64,000 nucleotides of DNA from Pseudomonadota bacterium. Its GTDB lineage: Bacteria > Pseudomonadota > Gammaproteobacteria > Xanthomonadales > Ahniellaceae. This document shows, in pieces, positions 36,472 to 47,046 of this stretch. Under the pieces are notes generated by a model that saw only the letters and a program-made list of their open reading frames with translations, was not told the DNA's origin and searched no databases. The stretch's first letter is position 1, and the number at the start of each line of letters is the position of its first letter. Made by a program: the position numbers and the translations under genes. The DNA is taken from contig JALHNO010000004.1 in NCBI GenBank assembly GCA_022843465.1, positions 124,001-188,000 on the forward strand, written 5' to 3'.

Positions 36472-37478
36472 ACGGTGTACGCGGCCGACTTGAGCGCTGG
36501 TTGACCGCGCGCTGGTACCAGGGCGCGCCGGTAGCGTTCTGGCTGAGCGCATTGGAACGTGTCTATGCCGCCCTGCTGCGACTGCGCCGCCGACTCTATG
36601 CCTGGGGCTGGTGGCGCTCGCACCGGCTTTCGGTGCCGGTGCTGGTGATCGGCAACCTGACCGTCGGTGGTACCGGCAAGACGCCCCTGGTTGCCGCGCT
36701 CGCGGTGGCCCTGCGCGAACGCGGTTGGCGACCGGGAATCCTCTCGCGTGGCTACCGTAGCCATCGTCGTGGTGTCTGTCTGGTGCCGGCCACGGCCGCT
36801 CCCGAGGAATTCGGTGACGAGCCGGTGTGGCTGAGTCACAGCAGTGGCGCAGCCGTAGCGATCGGCCGCAATCGTGCCGCGGCGGGTCGCTTGCTGCAAC
36901 AGGCTGGCTGCGATGTCCTGCTCAGTGACGATGGCCTGCAGCACTGGGCGCTGGCGCGTGATATCGAAGTGCTGGTCATTGATGGCGAGCGCCGCTTCGG
37001 CAATGGGCGTCTGCTGCCGGCAGGACCATTGCGCGAGCCGGCCGAGCGCGCCGAGCGGGTCGATTACCGCATCGTCAATGGCGGAACTGCCGCCGCCGGC
37101 GAGCTGGCCATGCGGGTCACCCCTGCCAATCCGGTGCGCGTAGGCGGCGTCGCCGGTGCGCTGCGCCTGGAAGGGTTGCGCGGAACTGAAGTGCATGCCG
37201 TCGCCGGTATCGGCAACCCCGAACGCTTCTTCGCCATGCTGGAAGCGCATGGCCTGCGGGTCAGACGGCATCCCTGGCCTGATCATCATCGTTTCGATGG
37301 CAGTGAAGTCCGCTTCGATGACGCGCTGCTGGTGCTGGTGACCGAGAAGGATGCCGTCAAGGTCGCGCGCTACGCCCACGAACGCCTGTACGCTGTGCCG
37401 ATCGAAGTCGCGTTGCCATCCTCCTGGATCGAGACGGTTCATGCCCAGCTTTGCCGCCTGCGGATTCCCGCGCCATGA
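36468..37478 (+). CDS. lpxK: Tetraacyldisaccharide 4'-kinase
   Basis: Membrane-associated P-loop kinase that phosphorylates the 4' position of the lipid A precursor. The 336 aa have the N-terminal amphipathic/membrane helix typical of the family, P-loop VGGTGKTPL near residue 68, [29 protein letters not shown], the [15 protein letters not shown] block, and the C-terminal [10 protein letters not shown]. It overlaps msbA and kdsB by ATGA junctions. Confidence 0.97.
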   Translation: MNGVRGRLERWLTARWYQGAPVAFWLSALERVYAALLRLRRRLYAWGWWRSHRLSVPVLVIGNLTVGGTGKTPLVAALAVALRERGWRPGILSRGYRSHRRGVCLVPATAAPEEFGDEPVWLSHSSGAAVAIGRNRAAAGRLLQQAGCDVLLSDDGLQHWALARDIEVLVIDGERRFGNGRLLPAGPLREPAERAERVDYRIVNGGTAAAGELAMRVTPANPVRVGGVAGALRLEGLRGTEVHAVAGIGNPERFFAMLEAHGLRVRRHPWPDHHRFDGSEVRFDDALLVLVTEKDAVKVARYAHERLYAVPIEVALPSSWIETVHAQLCRLRIPAP

Positions 37479-38248
37479 CTACTGATTTCGTCGTCGCCAT
37501 TCCCGCCCGCTATGGCTCGACGCGATTGCCGGGCAAACCCCTGCGTCTGATCGCCGGTCGCGCGATGATTCTGCACGTGGCACAGCGTGCGCTCCAGGCC
37601 GGCGCCCGCGAGGTGGTGGTGGCGACTGATGATCAGCGCATCGCGGATGTACTCGCGGGCAGTGAAGTCAGCGTCTGCATGACCGCTGCCCATCATGTTT
37701 CCGGCACCGACCGATTGGCCGAAGTGGCTCTGCAGCGTGGCTGGCGCGACGACACCATCGTGGTCAATCTGCAGGGCGATGAACCGCTGGCCCCGCCTGC
37801 CGGCATTCGCGCGGTCGCCAGTCTGCTCGACGCGTCGAATGCTCCGATGGCGACACTGTGTACGCCGATCCTCAGCGCTGAAGAATTGCACTCGGCCGCC
37901 TGCGTCAAGGTAATCGCCGGCGCGAACGCGCAGGCCATCTATTTCAGCCGCGCGGCGATCCCGCACGCGCGCGATGCGATGGCGCAGGAACCGGGTGGAC
38001 TTCCTGCCGGCGTGGAATATCTGCGCCATATCGGAATCTACGCCTACCGCGCCGGATTCCTGCGCACACTCGCCGCCATGCCGCCGGGCCGACTGGAGCA
38101 GATCGAATCGCTGGAGCAGTTGCGTGCGCTTGAGGCCGGTCATGCCATTGCGGTGGCACGGACACCTGAACCCTTTCCCGCGGGTGTCGATACCGAAGCC
38201 GATCTGGCGCGGGTCAATGCCTGGCTCGACTCCGTGCAGGCCCATTGA
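37475..38248 (+). CDS. kdsB: 3-deoxy-manno-octulosonate cytidylyltransferase
   Basis: Activates Kdo to CMP-Kdo for LPS inner core synthesis. The 257 aa have the CMP-binding N terminus [58 protein letters not shown], and the C-terminal [22 protein letters not shown] at 37475 overlaps the lpxK TGA. The small Trm112-like gene that often sits between lpxK and kdsB is absent. Confidence 0.97.
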   Translation: MTTDFVVAIPARYGSTRLPGKPLRLIAGRAMILHVAQRALQAGAREVVVATDDQRIADVLAGSEVSVCMTAAHHVSGTDRLAEVALQRGWRDDTIVVNLQGDEPLAPPAGIRAVASLLDASNAPMATLCTPILSAEELHSAACVKVIAGANAQAIYFSRAAIPHARDAMAQEPGGLPAGVEYLRHIGIYAYRAGFLRTLAAMPPGRLEQIESLEQLRALEAGHAIAVARTPEPFPAGVDTEADLARVNAWLDSVQAH

Positions 38249-38362
38249 AACGGGCGATCGCCGCCAGCATGACTTCCGGCACGGGTTGACGCTTCGGCGA
38301 CACCGCAGGTATCACTGTTCTGTTGCCCATCGGCATTGCGCCGCACCCTGAGGAGTAGTCCC

Positions 38363-39277
38363 ATGTCCTACACACGCTTGAATATATCTGTGCTCGCGCT
38401 TGCGCTGGCTGCCTGTTCCAAGGCACCGGAGCCTGCCGTTGCCGCCACCGAACCCGCCGCGCCCGTAGCTGCGGCCTCGCCGGCGGTTGCCAATGATGCA
38501 GCCATTGCCGCCGCAGTGAACGGAAGCTGGCGCAGCGCCGACGACCGCAGCCGCGATGCGTTTCGCCATCCCGCAGAAGCGCTGGCATTCTGGGGGCTGG
38601 CACCCGGGATGACGATTCTGGAAGTGCAGCCGGGCAGTGGCTGGTGGACCGAGATTCTGGCGCCGTACGCGCACGCCACCGGTGGCGCGTTTCATGCCAC
38701 CGCGGCCGATCTCGACAATCCCGAAGTCTCCGACGGTGCCCGCGCCGCCCGTGAACAATTCGCAGCGCGCTTTGCCGCGAGTCCCGATATCTACGGTACG
38801 GTGAATCTGGTCAACTTCGGTGCCAAGTCGGCACCGCTGCCGGCAGCAAGCTTTGACTTCATCCTGACCGCACGTTCCACCCATGGCTGGGTCAATGGGG
38901 GCGTGGCCGAGAAAATGTTCGCGGACTTCCATCAGGCGCTGAAGCCGGGCGGCATCCTGGCGCTGGAACAACACCGTGCCAACGAGGGCACCGATCCGGC
39001 CGATCCAGTGACCGGTACCAGCTCGGGCTATGTGATGCAGTCGGCGGTGGTCGCACTCGCTGAGCAGGCCGGCTTCACGCTGGAGGCAAGCTCCGAGATC
39101 AATGCCAACCCGGCCGACACCAAGGATCACCCGTTTGGCGTCTGGACCTTGCCGCCGAGCGCACGCACACGTCCGTACAGCGAAGGTGCGGATGCCCATG
39201 ATCCCGCGTTTGACCGCAGCAAGTACGACGCCATCGGCGAGTCCGACCGGATGACGCTGAAGTTCCGCAAGAACTGA
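38363..39277 (+). CDS. Predicted SAM-dependent methyltransferase lipoprotein
   Basis: 304 aa. A lipoprotein signal with lipobox LAAC (C18) is followed by an Ala/Pro-rich linker and a class I methyltransferase-like fold: MTILEVQPGSGWWTEILAPY (SAM-binding motif I, reading VQPGSG), then FDFILTARSTHGWVNGG and LKPGGILALEQHRANEG. The family is often annotated as a predicted methyltransferase (COG4798). A Rossmann-type SAM enzyme outside the cytoplasm would have no obvious SAM supply, so activity is uncertain. GAGGAG precedes the ATG. It is convergent with the S9 peptidase gene. Confidence 0.85.
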   Translation: MSYTRLNISVLALALAACSKAPEPAVAATEPAAPVAAASPAVANDAAIAAAVNGSWRSADDRSRDAFRHPAEALAFWGLAPGMTILEVQPGSGWWTEILAPYAHATGGAFHATAADLDNPEVSDGARAAREQFAARFAASPDIYGTVNLVNFGAKSAPLPAASFDFILTARSTHGWVNGGVAEKMFADFHQALKPGGILALEQHRANEGTDPADPVTGTSSGYVMQSAVVALAEQAGFTLEASSEINANPADTKDHPFGVWTLPPSARTRPYSEGADAHDPAFDRSKYDAIGESDRMTLKFRKN

Positions 39278-39290
39278 TCGGCTGAGGGAT

Positions 39291-39319
39291 CATCGCCGGG
39301 CCGCCATGGCCCGGCGATG
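39291..39319. terminator. Strong hairpin between convergent genes
   Basis: A perfect 12-bp stem CATCGCCGGGCC/GGCCCGGCGATG with loop GCCAT lies between the methyltransferase stop and the S9 peptidase stop. Its position suits a bidirectional terminator, but neither side carries a T run, so it may instead act as an mRNA 3'-end stabiliser. Confidence 0.55.
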
Positions 39320-39332
39320 CAGCAGGCTGGAA

Positions 39333-41306
<1,974 letters not shown>

Positions 41307-41427
41307 GTTGAGAGTCCTCGCAAGTGAATCGCCACGATAGTCGCTGGCGGCGCGCTTTCCAAGGGTCGAACGTCAGGGGTGTGCCGGCGGCGTAGCGGCT
41401 GCCATGAAGCGCAGGGGCCGTTGCTGG

Positions 41428-41907
41428 TCAGCGTCGGGCAAGCGCGGTCAATGCCGCGCCTTCGAGCCTGAACACGGTCCAGTCATCCTGCGCCACGGCG
41501 CCCAGACTGCGATAGAAACCAATGGCGGGCTGGTTCCAGTCGAGCACCGCCCATTCGAAACGGCCGCAGTTGCGCGCCACCGCGGTACGTGCCAGTTCGA
41601 TCAGCAGCGCCTTGCCGACACCGTGACTGCGGAACTCGGGCCGTACGAACAGATCTTCGAGATAAAGGCCGGCACGACCCACAAAGGTCGAGAAATTATG
41701 GAAATAGAGCGCGAATCCGGCAGCGACGCCGGCGACTTCGGCGATCAGTACCTCGGCCCTGGGTACCGCGCCAAACAGCGCCTCATGCAGTACTGGCTCG
41801 GTGGCGACGACACGGTCGAGCAGGCGTTCGTACTCGGCCAGTTCGCGGATGAACTGCAGGACCAGTGCGGTGTCGCCGGCGGCGGCGGGACGGATCGACA
41901 GGGACAT
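41428..41907 (-). CDS. GNAT family N-acetyltransferase
   Basis: 159 aa with the GNAT acetyl-CoA-binding motif A (LYLEDLFVRPEFRSHGVGKA, with the R/Q-x-x-G-x-G/A signature as RSHGVG) and the C-terminal NQPAIGFYRSLGA. The N terminus (SLSIRPAAAGDTALVLQFIR) and FALYFHNFSTFVGRAGLYLE resemble diamine/spermidine N1-acetyltransferases (SSAT-like) and thialysine acetyltransferases; the substrate is not certain. It is divergent from the oxidoreductase operon that begins at 42130. Confidence 0.9.
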   Translation of the reverse strand: MSLSIRPAAAGDTALVLQFIRELAEYERLLDRVVATEPVLHEALFGAVPRAEVLIAEVAGVAAGFALYFHNFSTFVGRAGLYLEDLFVRPEFRSHGVGKALLIELARTAVARNCGRFEWAVLDWNQPAIGFYRSLGAVAQDDWTVFRLEGAALTALARR

Positions 41908-42081
41908 GCAGGGACCTCGTGGTGGGCAGACTGACTATCTTGCCCGAACGGCGACCGTGTGTGCGGGGATCATGCTGATCTCCGGGTGGCGGCTTGCCGG
42001 TTGCGACGCTGCCACGCCGGCTCCGCACGGCCGACGCGGAAGCTGAATTTCCGCCTACACCTGGGCATCGGCATTGGCTAT

Positions 42082-42099
42082 GCTCAGCGGGCGCTGAGC
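42082..42099 (+). promoter_or_regulatory. Hairpin in the leader of the 2-oxoacid oxidoreductase operon
   Basis: Perfect 7-bp inverted repeat GCTCAGC/GCTGAGC with a 4-base loop, 31-48 bases before the GTG start of the first operon gene. It could be an operator or a leader hairpin; there is no T run. The region between GNAT and this operon (222 bases) must contain both promoters. Confidence 0.4.
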
Positions 42100-42129
42100 C
42101 GCGTTGTGCACTGAACCTGGGAGGGAATT

Positions 42130-43953
42130 GTGCGTCCAACCGATATCGGGAATCCGGAATACTTCCACAAGGTGGTCGACTGCCAGTGGGCCTGTCCGGC
42201 ACATACACCCGTTCCCGAATACATCCGCCTGATCGCCGCCGGTCGCCATGATGATGCCTACATGGTCAACTGGTATTCCAACGTGTTTCCGGGGATTCTC
42301 GGGCGCACCTGCGACCGTCCCTGCGAGCCGGCCTGCCGGCGTGGCCGGGTGGAAGAGAACAATGGCGAGAAACCCGAGCCGGTCGCCATTTGCCGGCTCA
42401 AGCGCGTCGCCGCCGACAACAAGAACGATATCCGCGCGCGACTGCCGAAGTCTGCACCCACTAATGGCCGACGCATTGCCTGTGTCGGCGCCGGACCGGC
42501 ATCGCTGACTGTCGCGCGCGATCTCGCGCCGCTAGGTTATCAGGTCACCGTATTCGATTCCGATCCCAAGGCCGGTGGCTTCATGCGCACCCAGGTGCCG
42601 CGGTTCCGCTTGCCCGAATCGGTGATCGACGAGGAAACCGGTTACATCCTCGATCTCGGGGTCGAGTTTCGTGGCGGCCAGCGCATCGATTCGATGAAGG
42701 CCCTGCTCGCGGAAGGTTATGACGCGGTCTTCGTCGGCTCGGGCGCGCCGCGCGGACGCGATCTGGATCTGCCCGGTCGTCGTGAGGCCGCCGGCAATAT
42801 CCATCTGGGCATCGACTGGCTGGCCTCGGTGTCGTTCCAGCACATCGAACAGATTGGTCGTCGCGTGATCGTGCTCGGTGGCGGCAATACCGCGATGGAC
42901 TGCTGTCGCTCCGCGCGCCGCCTGGGTGGCGAGGACGTCAAGGTCATCGTGCGCTCGGGCTTCGAGGAGATGAAGGCATCGCCGTGGGAGAAAGAGGATG
43001 CCATGCACGAGGGCATTCCCTTCCTGAATTTCATGGTGCCCAAGGCCTTCGAGCATCGGCATGGTCGTCTGATCGGCATGACCTTCGAGAAGGTGCGTGC
43101 CGAACGCGATGCCCGTGGTCGCCGCAGTCTGGTGCCGACCGGCGAGCCGGACGTCATGGTCGAATGTGATGACGTGCTGATTGCGGTCGGTCAGGAGAAT
43201 GCCTTTCCGTGGATCGAGAATGACCTCGGCATCGAATTCGACGAATGGCATATGCCGGTGGTCGATCAGCGCTCGTTCCAGTCGACGCATCCGAAAGTTT
43301 TTTTCGGCGGCGATGCCGCGTTCGGTCCGAAGAACATCATCTGGGCGGTGGCCCATGGCCACGAGGCGGCGGTATCGATCCATGCCCTGCTCAATGGCGA
43401 GGACGTCCAGCAACGGCCGCCGCCGATGGTGCATCTGATGTCGCAGAAGATGGGCATCCATGAATGGAGCTATGACAACGAGATCGCCGGCGACGAACGC
43501 TACGCCGTGCCCTGGGCGCCCAAGGAAATAACGCTGAAAAGCATCAAGGTCGAGGTCGAACTCGGCTTCGATCTGGCGACCGCGTGCAAGGAGGCGGCAC
43601 GCTGCCTCAATTGCGATGTGCAGACGGTCTTCATCAAGGACGCCTGCATCGAGTGCGATGCCTGCGTCGATATCTGTCCGATGGACAGCATCAGCTTCGT
43701 GTTCAATGCCGATGAGGCCGAACTGCGCAAGCAGCTGACCGCGCCGGCACTGAATGCAAGCCAGGATCTGTATGTGTCCGAGAACGTCAAGACGGGCAGG
43801 GTGATGGTCAAGGACGAGGATGTCTGCCTGCACTGCGGCCTCTGCGCCGAACGCTGCCCGACCGGCGCCTGGGACATGCAGAAATTCCTGTACGAGACCA
43901 GCAAGGCCGGCGGTGGTTGCGGCGGCAGCCTGCCACAGCGGAGAGCGGCATGA
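42130..43953 (+). CDS. GltD-like FAD oxidoreductase fused to a 2[4Fe-4S] ferredoxin, electron-transfer subunit for the 2-oxoacid oxidoreductase
   Basis: 607 aa. The N-terminal part resembles the dihydropyrimidine dehydrogenase/glutamate synthase small-subunit iron-sulfur domain, with cysteines C18 and C22 (VVDCQWACPAHTPV) and LGRTCDRPCEPACRRGR. An FAD site (IACVGAGPASLTVARDL) and an NAD(P) site (VIVLGGGNTAMDCCR) follow. The C terminus is a bacterial-type ferredoxin with two four-cysteine motifs starting at C506 (CIECDACVDICP) and C566 (CLHCGLCAERCP). It probably passes electrons between the KorAB subunits and NAD(P) or another carrier; direction is unknown. GTG start with GGGAGGG upstream. 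It overlaps the next gene by ATGA. Confidence 0.9.
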   Translation: MRPTDIGNPEYFHKVVDCQWACPAHTPVPEYIRLIAAGRHDDAYMVNWYSNVFPGILGRTCDRPCEPACRRGRVEENNGEKPEPVAICRLKRVAADNKNDIRARLPKSAPTNGRRIACVGAGPASLTVARDLAPLGYQVTVFDSDPKAGGFMRTQVPRFRLPESVIDEETGYILDLGVEFRGGQRIDSMKALLAEGYDAVFVGSGAPRGRDLDLPGRREAAGNIHLGIDWLASVSFQHIEQIGRRVIVLGGGNTAMDCCRSARRLGGEDVKVIVRSGFEEMKASPWEKEDAMHEGIPFLNFMVPKAFEHRHGRLIGMTFEKVRAERDARGRRSLVPTGEPDVMVECDDVLIAVGQENAFPWIENDLGIEFDEWHMPVVDQRSFQSTHPKVFFGGDAAFGPKNIIWAVAHGHEAAVSIHALLNGEDVQQRPPPMVHLMSQKMGIHEWSYDNEIAGDERYAVPWAPKEITLKSIKVEVELGFDLATACKEAARCLNCDVQTVFIKDACIECDACVDICPMDSISFVFNADEAELRKQLTAPALNASQDLYVSENVKTGRVMVKDEDVCLHCGLCAERCPTGAWDMQKFLYETSKAGGGCGGSLPQRRAA

Positions 43954-45797
43954 GCGCGCAGCTGCAGCCCGATGCCCAGCCGGCGCCGCTGGCCGCGGTC
44001 AATGATTTTGTCGTCAAGTTCGCCAACGTCAATGGCTCCGGTTCGGCTTCGGCCAACGAATTGTTCGCCAAGGCGATCCTGCGCATGGGGGTGCCGGTCA
44101 GCCCGCGCAATATCTTTCCGTCGAACATCCAGGGACTGCCGACCTGGTATGAAATCCGGGTCACCGGCGCCGGCTATCTGGGGCGCCGCGGTGGTGTCGA
44201 CTTGATGGTGGCGATGAATCCGCAGACCTGGAACCAGGATCTGAAAGAGATCGAGCCGGGTGGTTACCTGTTCTACGACAACAGCAAGCCCTTGCCGGCC
44301 TCGCGCTTTCGCACCGACATCACGGTCATCGGCATGCCGCTGACCGAGATCTGCAATGCCACCTACAGCGAAGCGCGGCAGCGTCAGCTGTTCAAGAACA
44401 TCATCTATGTCGGCGCGCTGTCGGTTCTGCTCGATATCGATCCGGGGGTCATCGAAAAGCTGTTCTCCGAACAATACAAGGGCAAGGAAAAATTGCTCGA
44501 GTCCAATTTCAAGGCCCTGCATCTGGGGCGCGACTACGCCAGCCAGCATCTGCCCAAGATCGGCTTGCGGGTCGAAGCCGGCGACGGCGTCGGTGATCGC
44601 ATCTTTGTCGACGGCAATACCGCCGCCGCCATTGGTTGCGTCTATGGCGGCGCCACCGTCTGCGCCTGGTACCCGATCACGCCTTCGTCGTCCCTGGCCG
44701 AAGCCTTCCAGAAATATTGCCAGAAACTGCGCGTCGATCCGGTCACCGGCAAGAACCGCTACGCCATCGTGCAGGCGGAAGACGAGATCGCATCGATCGG
44801 CATGGTCGTCGGTGCCGGCTGGAATGGTGCGCGCGCATTCACCACGACTTCGGGCCCGGGCGTATCCCTGATGACCGAGTTCATCGGCTTGGCCTACATG
44901 GCCGAGATTCCGGTGACCATCATCAATGTCCAGCGTGGCGGTCCATCGACCGGCATGCCGACCCGCACCCAGCAGGCCGATCTGGTTTCCTGCGCCTATG
45001 CCTCGCATGGCGATACCAAGCACATCCTGTTGTTCCCGGAAGATCCGCACGAATGTTTCGACCAGTCGGCGCAGGCATTCGATCTGGCCGATCGCCTGCA
45101 GACACCGGTGTTCGTGATGACCGATCTGGATATCGGCATGAACCAGCGCCTGTGTGCGCCGTTCGAATGGGATGAGACCAAGGAGTACGACCGCGGCAAG
45201 GTGATGACCGCTGAGGATCTGGACAGTGGCCGTGACTTTGGTCGTTATCTCGATGTCGATGGCGACGGCATTCCATTCCGGACCTGGCCCGGAACCCATC
45301 CCAGCAAGGGCAGCTTCTTCACCCGCGGCACCACCAAAGATGCCTACGCGCGCTATTCCGAGGCTGGGCCCGATTACGTCTACAACGTCCAGCGGCTGCT
45401 GAAAAAGCTGGAGACGGCCAAGTCCCTGGTACCGCAGCCGGTGGCCCGCAACGCCCGCGCGGCGACGCGCTTTGGCGTGATCTATTTTGGCTCCACCAGC
45501 CCCGCGATGAGCGAGGCGCTCGACGCGCTCGATGCCGCCGAGGTGCATGTCGATGCGCTGCGGCTGCGGGCGTTTCCGTTCCCCGACAGCGTGCGCCAAT
45601 TCATCGAGGCGCATGATCTGGTGTTTGTGGTCGAACAGAACCGCGACGCCCAGTTGCGCGGCATGCTGATCAACGAACTCGAGTTCAGTCCCGATCGATT
45701 GCCAGCCGTGCTCCACTACGATGGAACACCGATCACTGCCCGTTTCATCACCCGCGAGATCGGTGATCGCGTCCGCGCTGCGAGGAAGTCGTCATGA
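43950..45797 (+). CDS. korA: 2-oxoacid:acceptor oxidoreductase, alpha (fused gamma-alpha) subunit
   Basis: 615 aa, the large subunit of a 2-oxoglutarate/2-oxoacid:ferredoxin oxidoreductase. The N-terminal gamma-type domain (about 20-190) has NVNGSGSASANELFAKAILR. The alpha domain (about 210-610) has DGNTAAAIGCVYGGATVCAWY, the YPITPSS motif, QAEDEIASIGMVVGAGWNGA, TTTSGPGVSLMTEFIGLAYM, and VNVQRGGPSTGMPTRTQQAD. Typical reaction: 2-oxoacid + CoA + oxidised ferredoxin to acyl-CoA + CO2 + reduced ferredoxin. 2-oxoglutarate is the likeliest substrate but not proven. It overlaps both neighbours by 4 bases. Confidence 0.92.
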   Translation: MSAQLQPDAQPAPLAAVNDFVVKFANVNGSGSASANELFAKAILRMGVPVSPRNIFPSNIQGLPTWYEIRVTGAGYLGRRGGVDLMVAMNPQTWNQDLKEIEPGGYLFYDNSKPLPASRFRTDITVIGMPLTEICNATYSEARQRQLFKNIIYVGALSVLLDIDPGVIEKLFSEQYKGKEKLLESNFKALHLGRDYASQHLPKIGLRVEAGDGVGDRIFVDGNTAAAIGCVYGGATVCAWYPITPSSSLAEAFQKYCQKLRVDPVTGKNRYAIVQAEDEIASIGMVVGAGWNGARAFTTTSGPGVSLMTEFIGLAYMAEIPVTIINVQRGGPSTGMPTRTQQADLVSCAYASHGDTKHILLFPEDPHECFDQSAQAFDLADRLQTPVFVMTDLDIGMNQRLCAPFEWDETKEYDRGKVMTAEDLDSGRDFGRYLDVDGDGIPFRTWPGTHPSKGSFFTRGTTKDAYARYSEAGPDYVYNVQRLLKKLETAKSLVPQPVARNARAATRFGVIYFGSTSPAMSEALDALDAAEVHVDALRLRAFPFPDSVRQFIEAHDLVFVVEQNRDAQLRGMLINELEFSPDRLPAVLHYDGTPITARFITREIGDRVRAARKSS

Positions 45798-46849
45798 CCT
45801 ATCTGGCCAAGCCCAAACTGCATCATCCGACCCTGCCGCAGAATCGTGTCTGCCGGACCCGGCGCGACTACGAGGGCAAGATCTCGACGCTCTGCGCCGG
45901 TTGCGGTCACGATTCCATTTCGGCGGCGATCATCCAGGCCTGTTTCGAAATGGATGTGGAACCGCATCGTGTCGCCAAGCTGTCCGGCATCGGCTGCAGC
46001 TCCAAGACGCCCGACTACTTTCTCGGCAATTCGCATGGCTTCAACACCGTGCATGGGCGCATGCCCTCGGTGTTGACCGGCGCGAATCTGGCGAACCGCG
46101 CCTTGCTGTATCTCGGCGTGTCGGGCGATGGCGATTCTGCGTCGATCGGCATCGGCCAGTTCGCCCACGTGATGCGGCGCGGCGTCAACATGGTCTATAT
46201 CGTCGAGAACAACGGCGTTTATGGGTTGACCAAGGGCCAGTTCTCGGCGACCGCTGATCAGGGCTCGGCATCGAAGAAGGGTGTGGTCAACAGCGATACG
46301 CCCATCGATATGGCAAGTCTCGCGCTGCAACTGGGCGCCAGTTATGTGGCGCGCGGATTCTCCGGCGACAAGAAGCAACTGGTGCCGATCATCAAGGCCG
46401 CCATTGCGCACAAGGGTGCCGCCTTCATCGATGTGGTCAGCCCCTGCGTCGCGTTCAACAATCATCCGGGCAGCACCAAGAGCTACGACTATGTGCGCGA
46501 GCACAATGAAGCCGTCAACCGCATAGATTTCATTCCGCGCAAGGAAGAGATCGTCGTCGACTACGCCGAAGGCCAGGTAATCGAGGTGGAACAGCACGAC
46601 GGCACCATCCTGCTGCTGCGCAAACTGCATCGCGAGTACGATCCGCATAACCGCGTGATGGCGATGAACTATGTCGCCGAGCATCAGGCCAAGGGCGAAG
46701 TCGTGACGGGACTGCTGTTCGTCGACAACAGTGCGCGCGATCTGCATGAGCATCTCAACACCGTTGATGCGCCGATCAATACGCTGGCGGCCGCCGAGCT
46801 GTGCCCTGGTGCGGCAACTTTGGCCAAGATCAACCAGAGCCTGCGTTGA
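45794..46849 (+). CDS. korB: 2-oxoacid:acceptor oxidoreductase, beta subunit
   Basis: 351-aa thiamine diphosphate-binding subunit. Conserved CAGCGHDSI near residue 34, KLSGIGCSSKTPDYF, HGRMPSVLTGANLAN, and the ThDP motif SGDGDSASIGIGQF closing with ENNGVYGLTKGQFSAT. The beta subunit lacks its own ferredoxin motif; electrons presumably leave through the ferredoxin part of the first operon gene. It overlaps the alpha gene by ATGA and ends the operon. The 197 bases that follow contain no terminator I can identify. Confidence 0.94.
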   Translation: MTYLAKPKLHHPTLPQNRVCRTRRDYEGKISTLCAGCGHDSISAAIIQACFEMDVEPHRVAKLSGIGCSSKTPDYFLGNSHGFNTVHGRMPSVLTGANLANRALLYLGVSGDGDSASIGIGQFAHVMRRGVNMVYIVENNGVYGLTKGQFSATADQGSASKKGVVNSDTPIDMASLALQLGASYVARGFSGDKKQLVPIIKAAIAHKGAAFIDVVSPCVAFNNHPGSTKSYDYVREHNEAVNRIDFIPRKEEIVVDYAEGQVIEVEQHDGTILLLRKLHREYDPHNRVMAMNYVAEHQAKGEVVTGLLFVDNSARDLHEHLNTVDAPINTLAAAELCPGAATLAKINQSLR

Positions 46850-47046
46850 TCGCGTAGTCTTGCGTTTTGCAGAGGGCAGGGCGTTGTCTTCGTGAGCACC
46901 TTGGCGCACTGTCAGCACATCTCGATCCCAGCGCATCCGCATCCGCATTGGTAGCGGTAACGGCGGTCTTCAATCTGTCATCGCGCGCTCATCGCGTTGA
47001 AATCCTGCAGTCGCACAATGGCCCTGATGACTCAGGGATGACGACG

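Noticed and set aside
43500..45716. 738-codon open frame on the minus strand opposite the KorA gene
   Set aside because: It is the mirror of a strongly coding GC-rich gene; the translation is His/Gly/Arg-rich with no motifs, whereas the plus strand encodes a clear KorA subunit.
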